Source: Psychrobacter raelei
Lineage (GTDB): Bacteria > Pseudomonadota > Gammaproteobacteria > Pseudomonadales > Moraxellaceae
Direction: 5' to 3'
Length of the DNA: 64,000 bases
NCBI RefSeq assembly: GCF_022631235.3
Contig: NZ_CP093310.2
Location: 1,984,001-2,048,000 of the forward strand
Shown here: positions 40,322 to 50,062 of the stretch, in pieces
Position numbering within the stretch: the first letter of the stretch is position 1
How the letters are laid out: each line of letters starts with the position of its first letter
Notes under the pieces: model-generated
Databases searched by the model: none
What the model saw: only the letters and a program-made list of their open reading frames with translations
What the model was told of the DNA's origin: nothing
Program-made: the position numbers and the translations under genes

Positions 40322-40513
40322 TTATGACTCAATACGGTTGATTTTTTTGGTCACTATCAAAGCAATAGGAATGGCCACTAAAGCACCCACCACAGCGGTA
40401 CTAATAATATGTGGAATGTCATCGAAGCCAGTTACCAAGGCGGCCACCATAAATACGCCAATAATAACTGTCGCTGCCATTCCCCAGATCATACTTAATA
40501 ATTGCCAGTTCAT
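40322..40513 (-). CDS. Small two-span conserved membrane protein
   Basis: A 63-residue protein with two hydrophobic segments (about 7-28 and 35-53) and a basic C-terminus (TKKINRIES). The pattern MNWQLLSMIWGM...ALVTGFDDIPHI...VGALVAIPIALIVTKKI resembles small proteins often mislabelled CTP synthetase in databases, as I recall. The function is unknown. The ribosome binding site GGTGAG is well placed before the ATG, and a terminator follows the stop, so this looks like a real gene. Confidence 0.75.
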   Translation of the reverse strand: MNWQLLSMIWGMAATVIIGVFMVAALVTGFDDIPHIISTAVVGALVAIPIALIVTKKINRIES

Positions 40514-41041
40514 AATCTCACCTTTAATTAATAACCTTAGTTTATGATTTATTGTCTATAGGTATAGTTATACACCATATCCTTATTTTTTTTAAGGTTT
40601 TTTACGATTATTTTCATAACCGGCTGGGTCTCTTATTTTTAAAGACCTAAGCCCAACTAAATGCTATAATAAAATCCACGACCGCTCATAAAAACACATA
40701 GATTTAAGTTCGACAATTCACCCAATCAAAAAACAATAGTTATCAGTAAAACCACTGCATCAGTAAGGCTTTGTTTTATCAATAATTTTTAAATCCTCCC
40801 TTCATGTCAGCTGTTTTTCACAGCCCCCCTCTTTTGATATTTATGGCCCAGTTCTACGTTATCACGACACTTATTGACCTAAACAAGCATTGCGTGTGTG
40901 TTATTTTTGCAAACACCGATAGATTTTGAAGCCAATTGACTTTAAATTAACGGTTCTGAGTCAAAGCGACATTATTTTTATTTAAAATAGCTTAGCGTGC
41001 TTTGATATAACCCACCTAACTTGATAATCACAGGCGCTTAT
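40514..41041. other. Intergenic region between small membrane protein and DUF389 genes
   Basis: These 528 bases contain no supported gene. A hairpin GGTCT/AGACC with GGCT/AGCC outside lies near 40622-40656. TATAAT occurs near 40674 without a convincing -35. The sequence is otherwise AT-rich. Confidence 0.4.
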
Positions 41042-42682
41042 ATGAGCTCACCCTTGTCTTCTACCCCCAAAAAAGACAGCGACAACCTAGGCATGATTAC
41101 GGTACCGTACTTTCAATTTGTGCCCAATGCGGCAAGCTATGCTTTTGACAAGGTAAGCTATAAAGCGGTGCCCAATAAAAAAATTCATTGCCACTGCCCC
41201 CTTATTATCATTGAGGCAAATTGGATAAATGAGCCTATGATGGATGTGGCGGTGGCAAGCTTGGAGGAAGAAGAGGCAGCAGCAGAGCAGCAAATAGCGG
41301 CCAAAGAAAAAGAGCGCTTGGACTATCTGGCAAGCCAAAAAGCCGATCCGAGTAATAAGACTCAGCAAGCCGTGTTGGCAGCTAAGCAACTGATCACTGA
41401 AGCTGAAGATGTTGAGGAAGCAGGGTTAAGCGCCCCAGATTCTGATAGCGATGTTCTGGATACTCAAAATCCGGAGACTCAACATCTTGATACTCAGAGC
41501 ATGGCGGCCGTTGAAGCTGATGAGCCTGAGTTACCTGAAGAGGATAAGCCGTCAGAAGAGATCAGTGAAGAGGATCAATTAAAAAAGGATAAAGAAGCCA
41601 AGCTTGAGTCTTATAAGCAGTTCGTTGCTGAGCAGCAAAGTCAGGTAGATATCGACTATCAAGGCATACGGGTCAATATCGAGGCCAATGCTCTCCCCAG
41701 TCGCATGTATTTTATTATGAATGCTTTGTCTGCCATTATTGCCAGCTACGGCTTGGTGATTAACTCAGCAGCAGTGGTCATTGGCGCTATGCTGGTGGCC
41801 ATGATGCTAGGCCCGATAAGTGGTGTGGCCTTGGCGATTATTGATTACCGTATGCCTTTTTTACGAAAATCACTTTTGACGGTACTTGCTGGTGGCGCTA
41901 TGGTGGTAGTCATCGGCTTTGTGGTGGGTTTTATACACCAAGATACCCCTTTAACCAATGAGATTTTGTCGCGTACTCAGCCCACGTCAATGGACTTAAT
42001 GATTGCCTTGGCTGGTGGGACTGCAGGCGCATACGCCATGATCTCTCCGCACCTATCTGTGGCTGTGGTCGGTGTCGCTGTGGCAACCGCTTTGGTACCG
42101 CCGTTAGCCGCCAGTGGTATATTGTTTGCGCATGGAGAAGGTACGCTTGGCTTAGGTGCCCTGTTATTGGCCCTGACCAACATCATTGCCATTCAATTTA
42201 CCAATGCCTTGGTATTGTGGTTTACTGGATTTCGTAGGCTGATGGAAGACGATTACAAAAGCAATCCAACTTTGGCCTTCTTACGTCGTAATGCGGTGCC
42301 TTTATTACTGTTGACCAGTATCGGTGTGTATTTGACCTATAACTTTAATGCCATTACCAAAAAGCAAAACTTTGAAACTCAGGTCAAAGAAAGCATCAAT
42401 GATTATTTTATCGACCAAGGCAACTCGCTAACAGCTACCCAGTTTGTTAATCGAGATGGCTATCAAATGGTACGTGCTGTGGTACGCGGTGAGACTCGCC
42501 CCTCGCCTAGAGATGCTCAGCAATTAGAGCGCCAGATTAATGACAACCTCATGCCAGCTTATCCCAAGCAGTCTCCTGTGCGTATCCAGCTGCGTTATAT
42601 GCCAGTGGTGGTCATTGACTCTAGCCCCGGCCACGGTGAGGAGCTAGATAAGACCGATGCGGCTATTTTGGCCAATGAATAA
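41042..42682 (+). CDS. DUF389 / TIGR00341-type membrane protein
   Basis: A 546-residue inner-membrane protein of unknown function. After a soluble N-terminal domain (about 1-75) comes a strongly acidic Glu/Gln/Asp-rich linker (about 75-200). The DUF389 membrane domain follows, from IDYQGIRVNIEANALPSRMYFIMNALSA through INSAAVVIGAMLVAMMLGPISG to NIIAIQFTNALVLWFTGFRR, with six or so membrane segments. A C-terminal domain resembles a mechanosensing-like or ion-binding soluble region but is not recognised. I start at the ATG at 41042; the frame opens seven codons earlier with a TTG lacking a ribosome binding site. alaS lies downstream but with its own promoter space. Confidence 0.85.
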   Translation: MSSPLSSTPKKDSDNLGMITVPYFQFVPNAASYAFDKVSYKAVPNKKIHCHCPLIIIEANWINEPMMDVAVASLEEEEAAAEQQIAAKEKERLDYLASQKADPSNKTQQAVLAAKQLITEAEDVEEAGLSAPDSDSDVLDTQNPETQHLDTQSMAAVEADEPELPEEDKPSEEISEEDQLKKDKEAKLESYKQFVAEQQSQVDIDYQGIRVNIEANALPSRMYFIMNALSAIIASYGLVINSAAVVIGAMLVAMMLGPISGVALAIIDYRMPFLRKSLLTVLAGGAMVVVIGFVVGFIHQDTPLTNEILSRTQPTSMDLMIALAGGTAGAYAMISPHLSVAVVGVAVATALVPPLAASGILFAHGEGTLGLGALLLALTNIIAIQFTNALVLWFTGFRRLMEDDYKSNPTLAFLRRNAVPLLLLTSIGVYLTYNFNAITKKQNFETQVKESINDYFIDQGNSLTATQFVNRDGYQMVRAVVRGETRPSPRDAQQLERQINDNLMPAYPKQSPVRIQLRYMPVVVIDSSPGHGEELDKTDAAILANE

Positions 42683-42920
42683 CCGATACAGACACTTGAG
42701 TCATATGCCTTAATCGCAATTTATGCCAATAGTCATGTTTTGGCGTTAAATATGCTAAACTTTGTCGCTATTATTTATAGCTGCCCGGTCAACGGCTCTG
42801 GTCGCCAATTTTTAGACCTTATTTGCACGTCAATACCGGCAGCGATAACCACTTTTGAATGAGTTTTTATATTAATCTCACTAAACCTTTAGCCTACTAG
42901 CCATTCTTTAAGGAGTTCAT

Positions 42921-45632
42921 GTGACTCACTCTGCGCCCTCAAACCCTACTCAACTACCTTCTGATAAATTCTTACGCACAGCCGATGTTCGTAAAGCGTT
43001 TATAGACTTCTTCGTTAGCAAGCAGCATACCCATGTGCCCTCCTCAAGCCTTGTGCCGTACAACGACCCCACTTTATTATTTACCAATGCGGGTATGAAC
43101 CAGTTCAAAGACTGCTTTTTGGGCATCGATAAACGTGACTACACTCGAGCGGTCACCTCACAAAAATGTGTGCGCGCTGGCGGTAAACACAATGACTTAG
43201 ATAACGTCGGTTATACAGCACGTCACCACACCTTCTTTGAAATGTTGGGCAACTTCTCATTTGGTGATTATTTCAAAAAATCAGCCATCGCTTATGCTTG
43301 GGAGTTTTTGACCTCAAAACAGTGGTTGGGCCTAGACGCTGATAAACTTTACGTGACCATTTATGAAAGCGATGATGAAGCCTTTGATATCTGGCACCAA
43401 GACATTGGCTTAGCTGCCGAGCGCATCATTCGTATTGGGGATAACAAGGGCGCCCCATATGCCTCAGACAACTTCTGGGCCATGGGTGATACTGGCCCTT
43501 GTGGTCCTTGCTCTGAAGTATTCTATGACCACGGCGAGCATGTAGAAGGCGGCCTACCTGGCACGCCTGAAGAAGATGGCGACCGCTATATTGAGGTTTG
43601 GAACTGTGTATTTATGCAGTTCAACCGTCAGCCAGATGGCACCATGGAGCCACTGCCTGCACCTAGTGTCGATACCGGTATGGGTCTTGAGCGTATCAGC
43701 GCTATCTTGCAAGGCGTTCACAGCAACTACGAAATCGACTTATTTGTTAACTTAATCAACAGCGCTGCAGACATCATTGGTATCAAAAATGACAACCAAG
43801 CGTCTTTAAAAGTGGTGGCCGATCACATCCGTGCGGTCAGCTTCTTAATTGCTGATGGCGTATTGCCAAGTAATGAAGGCCGTGGTTATGTATTGCGCCG
43901 TATTATCCGCCGCGCTGTGCGTCATGGCAACAAACTGGGCGCAGAAGACAGCTTCTTCTACAAAATGGTTGCGCCTTTAGTTAAAGAGATGGGCGACGCT
44001 TATCCACAGCTGGTTGAAAAACAAGCCTTTATCGAAAAAGCAATCGAAAAAGAAGAAGTGCAATTTGCCAAAACCTTAGCTCAAGGTCTGCGCTTATTAG
44101 ACAGTGAACTTGAAAGCTTAAAGTCAGGTGATGTGCTCTCAGGCGAGGCGGCTTTTAAACTGTATGACACTTATGGCTTCCCTGTTGACTTGACCGCAGA
44201 CATCACCCGTGAGCGCGGCATTGGTATCGATGAGGCCGGCTTTGATGAGCAAATGAACATTCAGCGTCAGCGTGCGCGTGATGCAGGCAAATTCGATGTG
44301 GATTACTCAGCGGCCATTAAAGTTGAGACCCCTACTGAATTTGTAGGCTACGAGCAGCTTGATGAAAAAGAGGTAAACATCATCGGTCTGTATCAAGACG
44401 GCAAAGAGGTTGAGGTATTAAACGAAGGTGACGAAGGCGTTATTGTCTTAGACCGCACCCCATTCTACGCAGAAGGGGGTGGTCAAGTGGGTGAAATGGG
44501 CGAGATTCGCACGTCATCAGGGGTGTTCAATGTTGAGGACACCAAAAAATCTGGCCAAGCCTTTATTCATCACGGTGTGGTGAATATGGGATCGCTACAA
44601 AAGAGCCAAACTGCTGACGCTCAAGTTGTCTCAGCAATTCGCTCAGCCAGTGCCCGTAACCATTCAGCCACTCACCTGTTGCACGCAGCACTGCGTAAAG
44701 TATTGGGAGATAGCGTATCGCAAAAAGGCTCACTGGTATCAAGCGAAATGTTACGCTTTGACTTCTCATACGACAATGCGGTCTCTCAAAAAGATCTGGC
44801 CACCATTGAGCGCTTGGTCAACGAGCAAATCCAAGCCAACGTTGAGACCCATATTGAGCTGATGAATATTGATGATGCGATGGCCAAAGGGGCTGCTGCT
44901 TTATTCGGTGAAAAATACGGTGAGACAGTACGCGTATTGACCATGGGTACCACTGAGATTGAAGATGGCATACAAAAGCCCTTCTCTATTGAGCTTTGTG
45001 GTGGTCTGCATGTGAAGCGTACCGGCGATATTGGCCTGTTTAAAATCACCTCAGAGTCTGGTATCGCTGCCGGTATCCGCCGTATCGAAGCCTTAACGGG
45101 TATGGGCGCTCTGCGTTATATACAGCAAGCAGATAGCCAGTTGACAGCCCTTGCTAATCAATTAAAAGCCAAACGCCCTGAAGTGGCTGACCGTGTACAG
45201 ACCATGGCAGACAAACAGCGTGAACTTGAAAAACAGATTGAGCGTTTGAATCAAAAAATCGCCAGTGCGCAAGCAGCAACCTTGGTGGATAATGTACAGA
45301 CCATCGCTGATAAAAAAGTGCTGATTGCTCAAGTGGCTGGTATCGATGGCAAAGCAATGCGCGGGCTTATTGATGATATCAAATCCAAGCTACAAGATAC
45401 CATTATCATCTTAGTCGGTGAAAAAGATGGCCAATTGGCACTTGCAGCCTCCGTAAGCAAGTCTTTAACTGGCGACATCAAAGCCGGTGATATTATCCGT
45501 CATTTAGCTGGTGAGCTTGAGGGTAAAGGCGGTGGTAAACCAGACTATGCTCAAGGCGGCGCGCCAAGTAGCGATAAACTGACCGGTGTGATGCAAGCGC
45601 TGCCAAACTGGGTGGCAAGTCAACTGAGCTAA
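42921..45632 (+). CDS. alaS: Alanine--tRNA ligase
   Basis: It charges tRNA-Ala with alanine and clears mis-acylated tRNA through its editing site. Class II motifs lie near the N-terminus ([62 protein letters not shown]). The editing domain has [11 protein letters not shown] and [10 protein letters not shown] zinc ligands. The C-terminal oligomerisation part ends [11 protein letters not shown]. At 903 residues it is slightly longer than E. coli AlaRS (876). The start is GTG at 42921, five bases after AAGGAG; the ATG overlapping it is followed at once by a stop. The order alaS-lysC-csrA is widely conserved in pseudomonads and relatives. Confidence 0.97.
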   Translation: MTHSAPSNPTQLPSDKFLRTADVRKAFIDFFVSKQHTHVPSSSLVPYNDPTLLFTNAGMNQFKDCFLGIDKRDYTRAVTSQKCVRAGGKHNDLDNVGYTARHHTFFEMLGNFSFGDYFKKSAIAYAWEFLTSKQWLGLDADKLYVTIYESDDEAFDIWHQDIGLAAERIIRIGDNKGAPYASDNFWAMGDTGPCGPCSEVFYDHGEHVEGGLPGTPEEDGDRYIEVWNCVFMQFNRQPDGTMEPLPAPSVDTGMGLERISAILQGVHSNYEIDLFVNLINSAADIIGIKNDNQASLKVVADHIRAVSFLIADGVLPSNEGRGYVLRRIIRRAVRHGNKLGAEDSFFYKMVAPLVKEMGDAYPQLVEKQAFIEKAIEKEEVQFAKTLAQGLRLLDSELESLKSGDVLSGEAAFKLYDTYGFPVDLTADITRERGIGIDEAGFDEQMNIQRQRARDAGKFDVDYSAAIKVETPTEFVGYEQLDEKEVNIIGLYQDGKEVEVLNEGDEGVIVLDRTPFYAEGGGQVGEMGEIRTSSGVFNVEDTKKSGQAFIHHGVVNMGSLQKSQTADAQVVSAIRSASARNHSATHLLHAALRKVLGDSVSQKGSLVSSEMLRFDFSYDNAVSQKDLATIERLVNEQIQANVETHIELMNIDDAMAKGAAALFGEKYGETVRVLTMGTTEIEDGIQKPFSIELCGGLHVKRTGDIGLFKITSESGIAAGIRRIEALTGMGALRYIQQADSQLTALANQLKAKRPEVADRVQTMADKQRELEKQIERLNQKIASAQAATLVDNVQTIADKKVLIAQVAGIDGKAMRGLIDDIKSKLQDTIIILVGEKDGQLALAASVSKSLTGDIKAGDIIRHLAGELEGKGGGKPDYAQGGAPSSDKLTGVMQALPNWVASQLS

Positions 45633-46087
45633 CCATTGACCCAACATAAATCCTGTATATAAATGGGTCATATAACGGATTTATATAAAAATTGCAGCGC
45701 TGTGGCTTAAGTTAGGTCAGTCCTCAGCGCTGCTTTAAGCCATCGGTTATTAACTATTGCGATAAGTTTAGTGATTAATAACTATTTACCATCATTAAAG
45801 TCTGTTGCATGCTTTGATGGCACTGTGCGGTTGTGTTATAAAGTACGTTTGTCTAAGGCGAATGCTGGGATAAGTGACTATCAGTGATCAGCCACTTAAG
45901 CCAACACAGCACCGTCAAAGGCAGGTTTCCATAAACTAGGCAATGACCGTTTTTTATTATTACTCTCTAAAATAACTTATGTACTCAAGGCATGCGGTAC
46001 ACTTTGGCCAGATAGAGTCGATATAAGTTGGCGCGATAGTAGTAGAGATAATGGGCAAAACCAAACTTTCAATTCAAAGGGTTTCAC
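45633..46087. other. alaS-lysC intergenic region with multiple inverted repeats
   Basis: No gene is seen in these 455 bases. GCAGCGCTG (45694-45702) can pair with CAGCGCTGC (45725-45733), and TGGCTTAA (45703-45710) with TTAAGCCA (45735-45742). The arms interleave, so the two hairpins exclude each other or would form a pseudoknot. GTTATTAA/TTAATAAC (45746-45753, 45775-45782) follows. TAAGTG/CACTTA lies near 45869-45900. I did not see the conserved core of a lysine riboswitch. It could be a structured lysC leader or only the alaS 3' region. Confidence 0.45.
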
Positions 46088-47371
46088 ATGGCATTGATTG
46101 TACAAAAATATGGTGGTACGTCGATGGGCAGTATCGACCGTATCAAGAATGTTGCAAAGCGGGTTAAACGCTGGCATGACCATGGGCATCAAGTAATTGT
46201 TGTCGTATCAGCCATGAGCGGTGAGACGAACCGTTTAATCGACCTGGCCACTCAAATTAGTAAGTACCCTGATCCGCGTGAATATGACCAAATGGTCTCA
46301 ACGGGCGAGCAGGTATCCATCTCCTTATTGTCTATGGCAATCAAAGAGCTGGGTATCGGTGCACGCTCCTTTACCGGCGGTCAAGTGGCGATTAAAACTG
46401 ACAATAAGCACAATAAAGCACGCATTGAATCCATTGATGCCGAAAAAATTCAAGCACAGCTCGATGACGGCAATGTGGTCGTGGTAGCAGGATTTCAGGG
46501 CATAGATGCCGAAGGCAATATCACCACTTTAGGTCGTGGCGGCTCAGACACCACAGGTGTTGCCCTAGCGGCAGCGTTAGGCGCTGATGAATGCCAGATT
46601 TATACGGATGTAGATGGGGTGTATACCACCGATCCTCGCGTCACCTCAAAAGCACGTAAGCTTGATAAGATTACGTTTGAAGAAATGCTAGAGATGGCGA
46701 GTCTGGGCTCAAAAGTTCTGCAAATTCGTGCCGTTGAGTTTGCTGGTAAATACCAAGTACCTTTAAGAGTACTGTCGAGCTTCGATGAAGGTCAAGACGG
46801 TAGCTTTGATGAAGAATTCCGCCAAAACGTTGGCACACTGATTACAGTAGACGAAGGAGACGACATGGAACAGCCGGTCATTTCAGGCATCGCATTTAAC
46901 AGAGATGAAGCAAAAATTGTGGTGCGCGGTGTGCCAGATCATCCAGGCATTGCCTCTGGTATCTTAACCCCCATTAGTAATGCCAATATCGAAATCGATA
47001 TGATTTTGCAGAACCTATCCGATCAAGGCTTAACTGACTTTAGTTTTACTGTCAATCGTCCTGATTTTGACAAGGCCATTACTATCTTAGAGAGCATTAA
47101 AGGGGACATCGAGGCCAAAGAAATCCATGGCAATACCGATGTGGTCAAAGTCTCACTTGTGGGTGTTGGCATGCGCTCTCATGCCGGTGTGGCCAGTAAG
47201 ATGTTCCAAGTATTGGCCGAAAACAACATCAATATCCAGATGATCTCTACCAGTGAGATCAAGATCTCTGTATTGATTAAAGAGCAGCATCTAGAAAAAG
47301 CGGTTAAATCATTACACACCGCCTTTGGCCTAGATCGTGCAGATGGCGAAAGCAAAGTTGCGGGTCTGTAA
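46088..47371 (+). CDS. lysC: Aspartate kinase
   Basis: It phosphorylates aspartate, the entry step to lysine, threonine, methionine and diaminopimelate. The kinase domain starts VQKYGGTSMGSIDRIKNVA and contains VVVAGFQGID, TLGRGGSDTTGVALAAALGADECQIYTDVDGVYTTDPR. Two C-terminal ACT domains follow (GIAFNRDEAKIVVRGVPDHPGIASGI; VGVGMRSHAGVASKMFQVLAENNINIQMISTSEIKISVLI), so feedback control by lysine and/or threonine is likely. At 427 residues it is a monofunctional enzyme of the Pseudomonas/Bacillus II type. AAAGGG precedes the ATG. Such genes often have an internal start for a beta subunit near the ACT region; not assessed here. Confidence 0.96.
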   Translation: MALIVQKYGGTSMGSIDRIKNVAKRVKRWHDHGHQVIVVVSAMSGETNRLIDLATQISKYPDPREYDQMVSTGEQVSISLLSMAIKELGIGARSFTGGQVAIKTDNKHNKARIESIDAEKIQAQLDDGNVVVVAGFQGIDAEGNITTLGRGGSDTTGVALAAALGADECQIYTDVDGVYTTDPRVTSKARKLDKITFEEMLEMASLGSKVLQIRAVEFAGKYQVPLRVLSSFDEGQDGSFDEEFRQNVGTLITVDEGDDMEQPVISGIAFNRDEAKIVVRGVPDHPGIASGILTPISNANIEIDMILQNLSDQGLTDFSFTVNRPDFDKAITILESIKGDIEAKEIHGNTDVVKVSLVGVGMRSHAGVASKMFQVLAENNINIQMISTSEIKISVLIKEQHLEKAVKSLHTAFGLDRADGESKVAGL

Positions 47372-47437
47372 TTGCTAATATGTCATGACTAGCTTGTCAT
47401 TGCTGACTATCTAGTGATACTGCTGTTTTTTATACAC

Positions 47438-47475
47438 CAAAGCCGGCTTTAACTTAACAGTTAAAGCCGGCTTTG
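47438..47475 (+). terminator. lysC terminator
   Basis: A perfect 15-base stem CAAAGCCGGCTTTAA (47438-47452) and TTAAAGCCGGCTTTG (47461-47475) with an 8-base loop. The following T-run is short, so strength is uncertain. Confidence 0.75.
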
Positions 47476-47625
47476 TATCTGATGTCATTTATATTTTGAA
47501 TATATGTGACTTAAGTTCAACAGGAAATAACTGGCATATCAGGCCTAATCTGCGGTAGATTAGAGCTGTCAGACTAAATATCTTGCCCCTGTTAGCCGAT
47601 AAAACGCTAAAAAGGGGGATTGCTA

Positions 47626-47654
47626 ATGACATATAGCCCATAAAGCCTTATAAT
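47626..47654 (+). promoter_or_regulatory. Candidate csrA promoter
   Basis: ATGACA (47626-47631) is one base from the -35 consensus. A 17-base spacer leads to a perfect TATAAT (47649-47654). It lies about 190 bases upstream of the csrA start, implying a long leader. Confidence 0.65.
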
Positions 47655-47841
47655 ACTCTGTTCGAATACGGCCTATGTGAGATTATTTAAGATAACAGCG
47701 TACCACGCTTTAGCTTAGGGCAAATATCTCAGTCAAACACAGGTCGCCTCTATTGAGGGCAAACTGAATGGGCAACATTATGACTATTTCATCATTTGGC
47801 ATTTGCCAATTTTTTTTACTGCGACATAAGGAGTGTGACGC

Positions 47842-48087
47842 ATGTTAATTTTAACTCGCCGTGTGGGTGAAACTTTAATGGTTGGTGACGAGGTAAGTGT
47901 CACTGTATTGGGCGTTAAGGGCAATCAAGTTCGTATTGGGGTTAATGCACCCAAAGATATCGCGGTGCACCGTGAAGAGATTTATCAGCGCATTCAACAT
48001 GAGCGTGCTATGCAATCTCAAATGCAGCATTTAGAACAAGGTAACTTCCCTACCTCATTCGATGATGACGATTTTTTTAATAGATAG
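47842..48087 (+). CDS. csrA: Carbon storage regulator CsrA/RsmA
   Basis: A homodimeric RNA-binding protein that blocks or stimulates translation by binding GGA motifs near start sites. The conserved core is complete: [51 protein letters not shown], including Leu4 and Arg44 positions important for RNA contact. At 81 residues it has about 20 more C-terminal residues than E. coli CsrA, ending [16 protein letters not shown] lies eight bases before the ATG; the GGA inside it is a possible self-binding site. Confidence 0.97.
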   Translation: MLILTRRVGETLMVGDEVSVTVLGVKGNQVRIGVNAPKDIAVHREEIYQRIQHERAMQSQMQHLEQGNFPTSFDDDDFFNR

Positions 48088-48216
48088 CCTATAGCTTTTA
48101 GCGTATTATCTTTGTCAGCTATTTTTTTAGCTGACAAAGCGCCCAAGCTTACGGTTTTTATTGCGTATAACACTGCGCTTTTAACAGATCGTTTTTTAAT
48201 TGATAATGAGGCCATT

Positions 48217-48591
48217 ATGAGTATCCGACATTCTGACGTGTCTGCACTGCTAAACGGACTAAACAAAAAAGCCATTGGCTTTAATGATGTGCTTAACTTT
48301 ATTGATGACTTTTATCGCTATACCCCAGTCAAATTTAGTAATGGTGACTTGGTCAATGCTGTGGGTCAAAACGAAGGTAGCGCAAAGGTATTTGGCTTTG
48401 CCAAGCACCATGGTTTAAATCAATTAGATACCCTAAAGCTGTTTGCAGAGCATTATGATGCTGTTGTTGCAGCGCCTAAAGGCACAGACCACCCGAATAT
48501 CCGTAACTTTATTCATTGGGGTTGGCAGGGTTTTTTGATGGAACACAATCCATTAACCGCCCGCCCGAGCGTCGATGTAAAAAACATCTAA
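48217..48591 (+). CDS. HopJ-family protein
   Basis: A 124-residue soluble protein matching the HopJ family: LNFIDDFYRYTPVKFSNGDLVNA, NEGSAKVFGFAKHHGLN, HYDAVVAAPKGTDHPNIRNFIHWGWQGF. The family is named after a putative type III effector but is widespread in non-pathogens, so the role is unknown and effector activity should not be assumed. The frame is open further upstream. I chose the ATG at 48217 because GAGG is well placed before it and the family starts there. A bidirectional terminator follows. Confidence 0.85.
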   Translation: MSIRHSDVSALLNGLNKKAIGFNDVLNFIDDFYRYTPVKFSNGDLVNAVGQNEGSAKVFGFAKHHGLNQLDTLKLFAEHYDAVVAAPKGTDHPNIRNFIHWGWQGFLMEHNPLTARPSVDVKNI

Positions 48592-48625
48592 AGCTTAGAT
48601 AAATGATAAAAATCAGATAAGTGAT

Positions 48626-48658
48626 AAAAAAGACCAACTTGCAAGTTGGTCTTTTTTT
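48626..48658. terminator. Bidirectional terminator between HopJ and DUF1315 genes
   Basis: The stem AGACCAACTTGCAAGTTGGTCT is a perfect palindrome with A- and T-runs outside. The two genes converge on it. Confidence 0.9.
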
Positions 48659-48682
48659 ATGAGTAGCGATCAGTATTAAGGC

Positions 48683-48991
48683 TTATGAGCGGAATTTAAC
48701 GGGCTGAATAGCGCCTTTAGGATTGGGCAAGTTAGGATAGTGATGTTCATGCTCAACATCACACTCCTCACCCACAACAGTGCCATCTTTTTTTACTGGC
48801 TTGTGGATATAGCCCACACGCTCTTGTGGCGGTAAATGCTCATGTTCCCACACCATAACCGCTTGCATGCACGTCTCGCGCTGCTCTGGGCTCAGCTTTC
48901 TGCCATCAGGCCATTTACCAAGCTCAATGGCTTGGCGAAAAGAGGCGACCAACTCAGGGGTCATGACCGCTAAAATTTCTTCTTTATTCAT
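48683..48991 (-). CDS. DUF1315-family (YeaC-like) protein
   Basis: A 102-residue cytosolic protein of unknown function. The order MNKEEILAVMTPELVASFRQAIELGKWPDGRKLSPEQRETCMQAVMVWEHEHLPPQERVGYI matches the DUF1315/YeaC family of gammaproteobacteria. A C-terminal Cys-His-rich stretch (EECDVEHEHHYPNLPN) could bind metal, but this is inference. It is followed on the same strand by nothing before the terminator and lies 48 bases downstream of nadK, so the two may be co-transcribed. Confidence 0.85.
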   Translation of the reverse strand: MNKEEILAVMTPELVASFRQAIELGKWPDGRKLSPEQRETCMQAVMVWEHEHLPPQERVGYIHKPVKKDGTVVGEECDVEHEHHYPNLPNPKGAIQPVKFRS

Positions 48992-49039
48992 TATCCTACC
49001 TCATTGAATACAAACAAATAGTTAATTGATGACCTCTCT

Positions 49040-50062
49040 TTATAACTCGTCATCTTCGCCATCTAGAGCAAATTCTTCAGCATGAACATTCCAATTAAGC
49101 TTGGTGCGACAGGCTTCATAAAAATCAAATCCAGGTGGGTGTAATAAGGTTAGCTTATCGGGGTGCTTGCGAATATATAGCCGCTGGTGCTGATCTAATG
49201 CCACACTTGGCTTGCCATCGGCACTGACCATGGGCTGAGTACGATTGTCTTTGTGAATACGAATGATAATCTCGCTTTTGTCACTGACCACAATAGGGCG
49301 ACTAGACAGGGTATGCGGATGCATGGGCACCAGACAAATAGCATCTAAGCTTGGGTGAATAATAGGACCACCCCCAGATAAGGCATAGGCGGTGGAGCCT
49401 GTCGGAGTGGCCACAATCAATCCATCACTGTGCTGACGATACACATCTAGCTCATCGATGGTAAGCTGAAAGTCTATCATATGCACCGACTTACCGGCAT
49501 GCAAAACCACATCATTGAGCGCCATGTCCTGATGCACAATTTTGCGCCCTTCTCGGATTTCCATGGTCAATAAAAAGCGCTGATCAAGCTGATAGTCGCC
49601 CATTAATACTTGGCGCAGCTTCTCACCCACCTCATCAGGATTAACATCGGTCAAAAAGCCAAGGCGACCTCGGTTAACGCCCAATACTGGGACACGATAT
49701 CGCGCCAGCGCCTGCGCGGCGTGTAAGATGGAGCCATCGCCACCCACCACAATGACTAAGTCACAAATCTCGCCCAGTAGGCTACGTTTTACAATTTGCA
49801 GTTTATTTAATTTTTCAAGCTCAAGGTCAGGCAAGGTGGCGGTCTCAGAGTCCACATAAAGACTCAATCCCATCTCATTAATTCTTTGCCCAATCTCATG
49901 AATGGTGGTAATGACCCCACGTTTGCGGGCACGACCCATCAAGCCAATGCGTCTAAACGCTGGGTTTTTGATAGAATGAAAAAGAGAAGAGTCGGATAAG
50001 TTCGGCAGCTTATCGGACTGCTCAGAGCGTTCCATAGGCTTCAGCTTCAATAAATAGGTCAT
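49040..50062 (-). CDS. nadK: NAD kinase
   Basis: It makes NADP+ from NAD+ and ATP. The diacylglycerol-kinase-like site is VVVGGDGSILHAAQ. Further family blocks are GVNRGRLGFLTD, ALNDVVLHAG, DGLIVATPTGSTAYALSGGGPIIHPSLDAICLVPMHPHTLSSRP. At 340 residues it is longer than E. coli NadK (292). The extra residues lie at the N-terminus before RRIGLMGRARKRG and at the acidic C-terminus (EEFALDGEDDEL). A later start near residue 10 is possible. Confidence 0.96.
   Translation of the reverse strand: MTYLLKLKPMERSEQSDKLPNLSDSSLFHSIKNPAFRRIGLMGRARKRGVITTIHEIGQRINEMGLSLYVDSETATLPDLELEKLNKLQIVKRSLLGEICDLVIVVGGDGSILHAAQALARYRVPVLGVNRGRLGFLTDVNPDEVGEKLRQVLMGDYQLDQRFLLTMEIREGRKIVHQDMALNDVVLHAGKSVHMIDFQLTIDELDVYRQHSDGLIVATPTGSTAYALSGGGPIIHPSLDAICLVPMHPHTLSSRPIVVSDKSEIIIRIHKDNRTQPMVSADGKPSVALDQHQRLYIRKHPDKLTLLHPPGFDFYEACRTKLNWNVHAEEFALDGEDDEL

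Larger units (their letters stand above)
47372..47841. other. lysC-csrA intergenic region with terminator and csrA promoter
   Basis: The 470 bases contain the lysC terminator (47438-47475) and a good sigma-70 promoter (47626-47654). A small hairpin CTAATC/GATTAG lies near 47547-47565. I looked for the tRNA genes sometimes present near csrA in pseudomonads and saw none. Confidence 0.6.

Noticed and set aside
45633..46087. Lysine riboswitch before lysC
   Set aside because: The region is structured, but I could not find the conserved L-box core, so I do not call a riboswitch.
47476..47841. tRNA genes near csrA, as in some pseudomonads
   Set aside because: No cloverleaf with a T-loop consensus and CCA-side stem was seen on either strand.
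48217..48591. Type III secretion effector
   Set aside because: The HopJ family name suggests this, but the family is widespread in bacteria without such systems and no secretion genes are nearby.
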